DNA of 64,000 nucleotides from NCBI GenBank assembly GCA_046349395.1, contig JAXMCK010000004.1:434001-498000 (forward strand), written 5' to 3'. The translations under genes were made by a program, and so were the position numbers. This stretch comes from JAXMCK01 sp046349395. GTDB lineage: Bacteria; Pseudomonadota; Alphaproteobacteria; Geminicoccales; Geminicoccaceae. Shown piece by piece: positions 51,439 to 57,868 of the stretch. The number at the start of each line of letters is the position of its first letter. Position 1 is the stretch's first letter. The notes below the pieces were generated by a model, which saw nothing but the letters and a program-made list of their open reading frames with translations, searched no databases and was not told the DNA's origin.

Positions 51439-52592
51439 TACACCTTCCTTAAGGCGAGCTCAGCTTTGTGAATGGACATGGCCTTTACTGGCAAGAAGTC
51501 ATCTAGCCAGTCCAGGAAGGCCTGCCAAGTGGGCCGAAGCCCTCTTTGGTCGTACAATAGAAGCGCTTGAGATCCGGGATTCTTGATAAACTTGTTTGAG
51601 ATGTCATGATACAACATTGCATCCGGGACACCGACCGCCGGAATAACCGCCACATCACCGCCAGCAGCGTTCTTGAATGTCAGGTGTCTATCTATCTGTA
51701 CTTCTGCTTTAATTCCTACACTGCTCGCGACCAAGCAAAACTCTCGAATAAGTCGCTGGTGCCGAGCAGCGAGACATCGAGATCGAAGAGCCTCGACAGT
51801 GTGAGCCACCTCAATAGCTTGTTCATTTGTCAAATTGTCGTTCACAAAGCTGGCCAAATCTAAATACATCCGCTCACACAGATCGGTGTACGGACTGGGA
51901 GTATGGCCTGGCCAAATCAATTGAACGATACCAATATTCATAGCCTCCGCTTCTGCTAGTTCCTCTCGGGTCCAGCGGCTAGCCATAAAGGACGGTGTGT
52001 CTAACAGAATCATTACATCGCTATCGGCAAGCCTCTGCCAGAGAACCTCTTGGAACTTGTCGCCCTTCGGCACAGAATGTGTATCAAGAAAGACATCGTA
52101 TCCCCTAAGGTCTAGCTCGTGACGGAGCTGAAGTGCAACCTGAGCAGACTCTGAGCGCTTGTAGCTAATAAACAACCTTCGGCTTCTTCTTAAAAGAGCC
52201 AAGTTTTCTAGAACCAAGTTTACGATCTCGTCAAGCTGGCTGGAAAGCGACGCAGTAGCAATTCCATTTATCTCGAATAGCTCGTCCGGAACACTTTCTG
52301 AGAAATCCTCAATTCTTTGAACCACTGGTAGTATCGCTATCGACTCTAGGCGCAATTGACTCACTTCAGCCTTGTCAATCACTTTTCCCTTCCTACCAAA
52401 ATAAAGAGCTACAGTTGGGGCTTTAGTATCACGCTCGTTCATTGTAGAACGGTCGAAATATGCGACATAAGATGGCAGCTTGTCATCAAGCTCTCTCAGC
52501 CGCTTATCGATTCTGCGGCGGAGCGCGTCGCTCGACCTCTTTCCAATAAAACCTAGAATTACTATTTGGTATTTAGAGCTTAAGAGTGACAT
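51438..52592 (-). CDS. TIR-domain protein with flanking unknown domains
   Basis: A 384-residue protein. A central TIR domain (about 138-235) begins RRLFISYKRSESAQVALQLRHEL, continues GYDVFLDTHSVPKGDKFQEVLWQRLADSDVMILLDTPSF and has SRWTREELAEAEAMNIG, where E210 or E211 could be the NADase glutamate. The N-terminal 130 residues and C-terminal 100 residues are not recognised. GGGAG lies eight bases before the ATG at 52592. TIR domains either cleave NAD to signal molecules or serve as adaptors. Codon use and base composition are AT-rich, unlike the chromosome. Confidence 0.8.
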   Translation of the reverse strand: MSLLSSKYQIVILGFIGKRSSDALRRRIDKRLRELDDKLPSYVAYFDRSTMNERDTKAPTVALYFGRKGKVIDKAEVSQLRLESIAILPVVQRIEDFSESVPDELFEINGIATASLSSQLDEIVNLVLENLALLRRSRRLFISYKRSESAQVALQLRHELDLRGYDVFLDTHSVPKGDKFQEVLWQRLADSDVMILLDTPSFMASRWTREELAEAEAMNIGIVQLIWPGHTPSPYTDLCERMYLDLASFVNDNLTNEQAIEVAHTVEALRSRCLAARHQRLIREFCLVASSVGIKAEVQIDRHLTFKNAAGGDVAVIPAVGVPDAMLYHDISNKFIKNPGSQALLLYDQRGLRPTWQAFLDWLDDFLPVKAMSIHKAELALRKV

Positions 52593-52646
52593 CGACACTA
52601 CTCCCTATTTATGGAGCGAGATATAGCCGCGCTAGGTACTTCTCAA

Positions 52647-53282
52647 CTATTTTCCGACGTCGGACGCTGCGTCATCCACCCAGCCGGGAAACTCTTGAGA
52701 GCCATTTTGCAGAACGTAATTGTACGATCTGCAATAGTGAGATAACTTGATAACACTATTTCCGGACGGGTAGTCCCAACCAATTGGCAAGCTAATCGAC
52801 TGTAAATAATTATCGTACTCTGTCCACCGACCATTCTTCCACTCAGCAACGAAGATTTTACCGTTTTTTAGGTAACAGCCAATGTATTCAAGCGGATTTG
52901 GTCCTTCGGGGGACCCATAGCCATTCCTGTCGCGCAAATTATGAATGTGAACATTCAAAATGCCATTACCACGAGCCAAGCTCTTAACAATCTCATATCT
53001 TACCCACGGCCGAGAGTATGTGAATTCTCCTGTTAGCACACATGTGGCCGAAGTATTCTTTAGTCCTTCATCGATAAGACCTTTAAGCGCCTGTGGGTTT
53101 GTTCTCTTGGTTCGCTCCCAGAGGCTCTCGTCAAAAAAACCCGCGTACTCTCTCTCTGACTCGTGTCGAAATCTCCAAGACTGACGAACTTGATTGGCTC
53201 GCCAGATATCATGTTGGAAGTGGAATGAAAAGAAAGTTCTCCGCTTGGCGGTGATCCGTTGGAACATTGGAGTACCTACCAT
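52647..53282 (-). CDS. ThsB-like TIR protein (DUF1863/MTH538 family)
   Basis: A 211-residue protein with the start TAKRRTFFSFHFQHDIWRANQVRQSW typical of ThsB, the phage-sensing TIR protein of Thoeris. It continues AGFFDESLWERTKRTN, LKGLIDEGLKNTSATCVLTG and RPWVRYEIVKSLARGNGILNVHIHNLRD; E97 in RYEI matches the catalytic glutamate position. ThsB makes a cyclic ADP-ribose isomer on infection. The start may be 53282 or the ATG at 53267. It is the first gene of the four-gene unit, 54 nt before the second TIR gene. Confidence 0.82.
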   Translation of the reverse strand: MVGTPMFQRITAKRRTFFSFHFQHDIWRANQVRQSWRFRHESEREYAGFFDESLWERTKRTNPQALKGLIDEGLKNTSATCVLTGEFTYSRPWVRYEIVKSLARGNGILNVHIHNLRDRNGYGSPEGPNPLEYIGCYLKNGKIFVAEWKNGRWTEYDNYLQSISLPIGWDYPSGNSVIKLSHYCRSYNYVLQNGSQEFPGWVDDAASDVGK

Positions 53283-53927
53283 CTGGCTCAGTCCTCTTAA
53301 GTGAATGGCCGCAAGTTCATAACTTCTCTATTCGATTGTTCATTCTGGCAAGTTTAGTCTGGTTGAACTTCTAAAGTGTATAAGTGTCACTACAGCTCGC
53401 CTTCGTTCCACGCGGAAGCCATGGAATTTGCAAGGGGCAGACCAGACACTCCTTTGCGATGATTCGAAACAGCTTCGCTAATAGGATTCCCTCAGTTGAC
53501 AGCCTCGTCAACACTGCTGTTGGGGTACGCCGGAGTTGGGAGCCAGCGCGCAACAGACCGGTACCTTCGACGGCGCCGTAGCGGCTGCTTCACTTAAGGA
53601 ATGGGTTTTGGCTGTGTGGAGGACTGAGTGCACGATCCGATAGGTCTCTGTTCCGTACACCACTAACTCTCATCAACCAATCTGGCGCTAGCCGCGCGTG
53701 CGAGATGAAGTCGGCAGCGTCCGCTTGGATCCATATGTCTTGTTTTCGGGTAGTCACTAGTGTAATGGCCGTTGTGTCAATTGATGGCATCACTAAAATG
53801 ACCCCGTACCTCCTCCTCGACCGAACCGCTCCGCACACGGATCCCGCCACGGTGATCCGCCCAGCGTTCGCGTCCGGAGAACGGGTCCAAGGTCAAGCGG
53901 CGGCGTTCTCGATAGGACGAGCGCGGC
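53283..53927. other. AT-rich intergenic stretch at the right edge of the island
   Basis: Contains the leader and presumably the promoter of the defence operon (the first 120 nt are AT-rich). It has small open frames such as 53590-53787 on the minus strand, which show no recognisable motif. No tRNA or attachment-site repeat was found. GC rises to the chromosomal level near 53800. Confidence 0.4.
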
Positions 53928-54047
53928 TACCCGCCCACTTACGGGCCGGTAAAGCCTAGGCGACGGGCCGGGACGCTCCGTCCCGCACGTCGCCTCACCC
54001 ACGTCATTCACGAGTGCCCTTTCCGGGGAAGGTCCCCGGTAGGGCGC
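53928..54047 (+). promoter_or_regulatory. Structured leader (three hairpins) upstream of rtcB
   Basis: Hairpin 1: TACCCGCCC (53928) with GGGCCGGTA (ending 53951), one mismatch. Hairpin 2: AGGCGACG (53958) with CGTCGCCT (ending 53995), enclosing CGGGACG-CTC-CGTCCCG. Hairpin 3: GTGCCCT (54014) with AGGGCGC (ending 54047), enclosing CCGGGGA-AGG-TCCCCGG. It ends 63 nt before the rtcB start. Possible roles are RNA-level regulation or a structured RNA near an RNA-repair gene; no known RNA family is recognised. Confidence 0.5.
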
Positions 54048-54110
54048 CATGCGTCCCGTCGGCCGAGGAAGCCGGCGGGCGCTCATCCATACCATACGAG
54101 GAAGACTCAC

Positions 54111-55445
54111 ATGCGTAAGCCTCATCAGGACGAGGCCCTGGCGCGCGAGCTGGCGTCGGCGGCGGGCGTCGATCCGGACAGCCGTGTGCCGAAGCCCGGG
54201 ACGGAGCGGACCATGCCGGCCTGGTGCCTTTATCGGGACCAGGCGCGCCAGGAGCGCGTGCTGCGCGCGGCGGAGGCGGCGGCCCCGCCGCCGCAGGACG
54301 AGCGGTACAAGGACAGCCCGCTCGAGGTGTTCGGGACGCACGAGCCGGGGACGGTCGTGCAGATGCGCAACTGCATGGGCTATGGGGCCGTGCTGGGCGG
54401 GGTGCTCTGTGCCGACGGGCACATCGGCTACGCGCAGCCGGTGGGCGGGGTCGTCGCCTACGAGGACGAGATCAGCATCTCGGGTGTCGGCTTCGACATC
54501 GGCTGCGGGAACATGGCCGTGCGGCTCGACGTGAAGCACGCCGAGATCGCGCAGAAGACGAACGAGATCCTGGGCGACATCGTGCGCACCGTGTCGTTCG
54601 GCGTCGGGCGGCCGAATGCCGAGAAGGTCGAGCATCCGCTGTTCGACGACGAGCCCGCCTGGGCGGCCAGCGGGATGCGGGACTATCGGAACAAGGCCAG
54701 GGCGCAGCTCGGGACGGTGGGCTCGGGCAACCACTATGTCGACCTGTTCGCCGACGAGGCGGGGTGGGTCTGGATCGGGGTGCATTTCGGCAGCCGCGGC
54801 CTCGGGCACACGGCGGCGACGACGTACCTGAAGAAGGCGGGCGGGCAGGACGGGATCCACGTGCCGCCGACGGTGGTGGGGACGTCGAGCGATCTCGGGG
54901 TGCAGTACCTGGCGGCGATGGATCTCGCCGGGCGCTACGCCTATGCGGGGCGCGAGTGGGTGGTGGAGCGGGTGCGCCGGATCATCGGTGGGGCGGTGAC
55001 GGACAGCGTCCACAACCACCACAACTTCGCCTGGAAGGAGGTGCACGGGGGGAAGGAGATGTGGGTGGTGCGGAAGGGGGCGACACCGGCCTTTCCGGGG
55101 CAGCGGGGCTTCGTCGGCGGCTCGATGGGCGACGATGCGGTGATCCTGGAGGGGGTGGAGAGCCCGGCCTCGGCGGCGGCCCTCTACTCCACGGTGCACG
55201 GGGCGGGGCGGGTCTGCGGGCGGATGCAGGCGAAGCGGACCTTCACCCGCGCCCAGATGGAAGAGTGGCTGCAGGACGCCGGCGTGCACCTCGCCGGCGG
55301 CGACCTCGACGAGAGCCCGATGGCGTACAGGCGCCTCCCCGACGTGCTGGAGGTCCATGCGGGGACGGTGAAGGTGCTGCACACGCTCCGGCCGTTCGCG
55401 GTGGCGATGGCGGGCAGGGGCGACTTCGATCCGTGGAAGGATTGA
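54111..55445 (+). CDS. rtcB: RtcB-family RNA-splicing ligase
   Basis: A 444-residue RNA ligase family protein. The metal-binding segment is DGHIGYAQPVGGVVAYEDEISISGVGFDIGCGNMAVRL, with Asp and Cys ligands. Histidines lie in LGTVGSGNHYVDLF and GVHFGSRGLGH, and HNHHNFAWKEVHGG adds further ones. The GMP-attachment histidine is expected in STVHGAGRVCGRMQAKR. RtcB joins 2',3'-cyclic phosphate and 5'-OH RNA ends with GTP. GAGGAAG lies before the ATG. It is adjacent to the defence island, and no RtcA or RtcR gene is seen. Confidence 0.9.
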   Translation: MRKPHQDEALARELASAAGVDPDSRVPKPGTERTMPAWCLYRDQARQERVLRAAEAAAPPPQDERYKDSPLEVFGTHEPGTVVQMRNCMGYGAVLGGVLCADGHIGYAQPVGGVVAYEDEISISGVGFDIGCGNMAVRLDVKHAEIAQKTNEILGDIVRTVSFGVGRPNAEKVEHPLFDDEPAWAASGMRDYRNKARAQLGTVGSGNHYVDLFADEAGWVWIGVHFGSRGLGHTAATTYLKKAGGQDGIHVPPTVVGTSSDLGVQYLAAMDLAGRYAYAGREWVVERVRRIIGGAVTDSVHNHHNFAWKEVHGGKEMWVVRKGATPAFPGQRGFVGGSMGDDAVILEGVESPASAAALYSTVHGAGRVCGRMQAKRTFTRAQMEEWLQDAGVHLAGGDLDESPMAYRRLPDVLEVHAGTVKVLHTLRPFAVAMAGRGDFDPWKD

Positions 55446-55448
55446 GCG

Positions 55449-55655
55449 ATGAGCGGGAAACCTGACGAGGAGGAGCCGCGGCCCAAGGGGGATATCCGGA
55501 ACGTGTTCGGCCTGCTGCGGCAGCCTGGCCGCGAGCCGCTGTCGATCGAGGAGATGAACCGCATCATCGAGCTGGGCTGGGCAGGCCTCCTCGACACGGA
55601 GGAGGAGGACTCTGCCCCGGCCCCGCGTTGTGCGCAGGCCACGGGTCGACTATAA
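55449..55655 (+). CDS. Small acidic protein resembling the C-terminal tail of AbrB-type antitoxins
   Basis: A 68-residue protein starting three bases after rtcB. The section GDIRNVFGLLRQPGREPLSIEEMNRIIELGWAG is like the tails of AbrB/MazE antitoxins that wrap the toxin, but the DNA-binding SpoVT-AbrB domain is missing and no toxin gene is adjacent. It may be a small RtcB-linked protein or an antitoxin relic. The stop lies within the candidate -10 box of the pur promoter. Confidence 0.5.
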   Translation: MSGKPDEEEPRPKGDIRNVFGLLRQPGREPLSIEEMNRIIELGWAGLLDTEEEDSAPAPRCAQATGRL

Positions 55656-55656
55656 G
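55628..55656 (+). promoter_or_regulatory. Candidate sigma-70 promoter of the pur operon
   Basis: TTGTGC (55628-55633), a 17-nt spacer and TATAAG (55651-55656). Transcription would begin near 55663, 70 nt before purC. It overlaps the 3' end of the small gene upstream. Confidence 0.5.
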
Positions 55657-55666
55657 CCCTCGCAGC

Positions 55667-55699
55667 GGTCCGGAGCCTTCGTGGGCGCCGGACCCTTTT
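55667..55699 (+). terminator. Hairpin with T-run between rtcB unit and purC (terminator or attenuator)
   Basis: GGTCCGG (55667-55673) pairs with CCGGACC (55688-55694), extended by two further pairs past a mismatch, and is followed by C-TTTT-G. It ends the rtcB unit. If the promoter just upstream is real, it also lies at the very start of the purC leader and could attenuate it. Confidence 0.65.
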
Positions 55700-55733
55700 G
55701 TCACGGCCCGTGGCAACAGCGGATGACGAGACG

Positions 55734-56498
55734 ATGAGCCGGCGCAGGACCGTCTACGAAGGCAAGGCCAAGGTGCTCTACGAGGGCCCCGAGCCGGGCA
55801 CGCTGGTGCAGTACTTCAAGGACGACGCGACCGCCTTCAACAACCAGAAGAAGGGTGTCATCACCGGCAAGGGGGTCCTGAACAACCGGATCTCCGAGTA
55901 TCTCATGCTGCGTCTCGGCGAGATCGGCGTGCCGACGCATTTCGTGCGCCGGCTCAACATGCGCGAGCAGCTGATCAAGGAAGTCGAGATCATCCCGGTC
56001 GAGGTCGTCGTGCGCAACGTGGCGGCGGGCTCGATCGCGACCCGGTTCAAGCTCGAGGACGGGACACCGCTGCCGCGCTCGATCGTCGAGTACTACTACA
56101 AGTCCGACGAGCTGCAGGACCCCTTGGTCAGCGAGGAGCACATCACCGCCTTCGGCTGGTCGACCTACCAGGAGCTGGACGAGATCCTGAACCTCTCGCT
56201 CCGCATCAACGACTTCCTGACCGGCCTCTTCCTCGGCGTCGGCCTGAAGCTCGTCGACTTCAAGCTCGAGTTCGGCCGCCTCTACGAGGAGGACGACATG
56301 CGGATCGTGCTGGCCGACGAGATCAGCCCGGACAATTGCCGGCTGTGGGACCTGCGCACCAACGAGCGGCTCGACAAGGACCGCTTCCGCCGCGACATGG
56401 GCAACGTCCAGGAGGGCTATGCCGAGATCGCGCGCCGGCTCGGCATCCTGCCCGAGGCGGGGCCGAAGGACCTGAAGGGGCCGGAGACGATCCAGTGA
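55734..56498 (+). CDS. purC: Phosphoribosylaminoimidazole-succinocarboxamide synthase
   Basis: A 254-residue SAICAR synthetase joining CAIR and aspartate with ATP in purine synthesis. It starts RRTVYEGKAKVLYEGPEPGTLVQYFKDDATAFN, with FVRRLNMREQLIKEVEIIPVEVVVRNVAAGS and LVDFKLEFGR as conserved strands, and ISPDNCRLWD. The length is that of alphaproteobacterial PurC. The ATG at 55734 is chosen over an earlier frame opening at 55698. The stop overlaps the purS start (GTGA). Confidence 0.95.
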   Translation: MSRRRTVYEGKAKVLYEGPEPGTLVQYFKDDATAFNNQKKGVITGKGVLNNRISEYLMLRLGEIGVPTHFVRRLNMREQLIKEVEIIPVEVVVRNVAAGSIATRFKLEDGTPLPRSIVEYYYKSDELQDPLVSEEHITAFGWSTYQELDEILNLSLRINDFLTGLFLGVGLKLVDFKLEFGRLYEEDDMRIVLADEISPDNCRLWDLRTNERLDKDRFRRDMGNVQEGYAEIARRLGILPEAGPKDLKGPETIQ

Positions 56499-56737
56499 AG
56501 GCACGGGTGGAGGTGAGCTTCCGCCCGGGCGTGCTCGACCCCGAGGCCGTGGCGATCGGCCGGGCGCTGGGGACCATGGGCTTCTCAGGCGTCACAGGCG
56601 TGCGCCGCTCGAAGGTGATCGAGCTGGAGCTCGACGCCGGCGACCGCGCCTCGGCCGAGGCCCAGGTGAAGGCGATGTGCGACCAGCTCCTGGCCAACCC
56701 CGTGATCGAGACCTACCGGGTCCAGCTCGGCGAGTGA
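56495..56737 (+). CDS. purS: Phosphoribosylformylglycinamidine synthase subunit PurS
   Basis: An 80-residue small subunit of FGAM synthetase, which bridges PurQ and PurL for ammonia transfer. It starts from a GTG overlapping purC. Family pattern: KARVEVSFRPGVLDPEAVAIGRALGTMGF, VRRSKVIELEL and LANPVIETYRVQLGE. Confidence 0.92.
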   Translation: MKARVEVSFRPGVLDPEAVAIGRALGTMGFSGVTGVRRSKVIELELDAGDRASAEAQVKAMCDQLLANPVIETYRVQLGE

Positions 56738-56747
56738 TCCTCCCGGC

Positions 56748-57206
56748 ATGAGCACGCTCTACGAGACGGACTTCTACAGCTGGACGCTGACCCAGGCGCA
56801 ACGCCTGCGCGACGCGGCGAGCCTGCGGCCCGGGCAAGTTCCCGAGCTGGACTGGCAGGATCTGGCGGAAGAGGTCGAGGATCTCGGCCTCTCGCTGGAG
56901 CGCGAGTTGTACGCCCGCTTCACCATGCTGCTCTCGGACCTGCTCAAATGGTCAATGCTGCCCTCCCATCGCGGGACGAGCAGCCAGATCGGCTTGGCGG
57001 AGCAGCGGTTCGCCATTGCTCGTCTCTTGCGGAAGAACCCTGGTCTGCAGTCCAAGGTCGCCGGTGAGTTCGACGATGCGTGGACTTCGGCGCGGCTGAA
57101 GGCGGCGCTGGCGACGGGGCTGGCGCTCGCCGCCATGCCGGAGACCTGCCCCTTCAGCGTCGAGCAGGCGATGGACGAGACGTTCTTTCCCGAGGGGGCC
57201 GTTTGA
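56748..57206 (+). CDS. DUF29 family protein inserted in the pur operon
   Basis: A 152-residue protein of the DUF29 family: YETDFYSWTLTQAQRLRD at the start, WQDLAEEVEDLGLSLERELYARFTMLLSDLLKWSML in the middle, and MPETCPFSVEQAMDETFFPE at the end. DUF29 proteins are widespread in alphaproteobacteria and cyanobacteria, with unknown function. It lies between purS and purQ, and its stop overlaps the TTG of purQ (TTGA), so it is coupled to purine synthesis. That position is unusual. Confidence 0.85.
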   Translation: MSTLYETDFYSWTLTQAQRLRDAASLRPGQVPELDWQDLAEEVEDLGLSLERELYARFTMLLSDLLKWSMLPSHRGTSSQIGLAEQRFAIARLLRKNPGLQSKVAGEFDDAWTSARLKAALATGLALAAMPETCPFSVEQAMDETFFPEGAV

Positions 57207-57868
57207 TCCGCGCTGCCGTCGTCACCTTTCCGGGGTCCAACTGCGATCGGGATCTGTCGGTCGCGTTCAAGGCCGTGTTCGGGACCGAGCCGCTGCGGGT
57301 CTGGCATGCCGAGACGGAACTGCCGAAGCTCGACCTGATCGGCATTCCAGGCGGGTTCTCCTTCGGGGATTATCTGCGCTGTGGCGCCATCGCGGCGCGC
57401 TCGCCCGTGATGCACGAGGTGGTGCGCCGCGCGAAGGCGGGCGTCCATGTGCTTGGCGTGTGCAACGGCTTCCAGATCCTGACCGAGGCGGGGCTGCTGC
57501 CGGGGGCGCTCGTGCGCAACGCGCAGCTGAAGTTCGTCTGCCGTTTTGTCGAGCTGGAATGCGCCACGGGCGGGAGCGCCTTCACGGCGGGCTACGGGGC
57601 CGGCACGCGGCTGCGGTTGCCGGTGGCGCATCATGACGGGAACTACGTGGTCGAGCCCGAGGAGATGAAGGGCCTGGAACAGGAGGACCGCATCGCCTTC
57701 CGCTATGCCGAGGAGGTGAACGGTGCGGCCGGGCGGATCGCCGGAGTGCTGGGCAAAGACCGCAACGTGTTGGGGCTGATGCCGCATCCGGAGCGGGCGA
57801 TCGAGCCGCTGCTCGGCGGCAGCGACGGCCGGCCGATGTTCCAGTCGCTGCTGCAGGCACTCGCATGA
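57203..57868 (+). CDS. purQ: Phosphoribosylformylglycinamidine synthase subunit PurQ
   Basis: A 221-residue glutamine amidotransferase. The catalytic cysteine is in VHVLGVCNGFQILTEAGLLPGAL, and the His/Glu pair in LGLMPHPERAIEPLLGG. It starts from TTG overlapping the DUF29 stop and begins IRAAVVTFPGSNCDRDL. It supplies ammonia to PurL via PurS. The stop overlaps purL (ATGA). Confidence 0.95.
   Translation: MIRAAVVTFPGSNCDRDLSVAFKAVFGTEPLRVWHAETELPKLDLIGIPGGFSFGDYLRCGAIAARSPVMHEVVRRAKAGVHVLGVCNGFQILTEAGLLPGALVRNAQLKFVCRFVELECATGGSAFTAGYGAGTRLRLPVAHHDGNYVVEPEEMKGLEQEDRIAFRYAEEVNGAAGRIAGVLGKDRNVLGLMPHPERAIEPLLGGSDGRPMFQSLLQALA

Noticed and set aside
50415..53282. Classification as canonical Thoeris or CBASS
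   Set aside because: There is a ThsB-like protein but no ThsA with a SIR2 NADase fused to SLOG, and no CD-NTase cyclase. It is described only as Thoeris-like.
53371..53581. Opposed ORFs of 60-65 codons upstream of the defence operon
   Set aside because: They overlap on both strands, have no recognisable domain and lie in the likely promoter region.
53590..53850. Minus-strand ORF of 86 codons at the island edge
   Set aside because: No motif, no convincing ribosome site and mixed base composition; kept only as a note in the intergenic entry.
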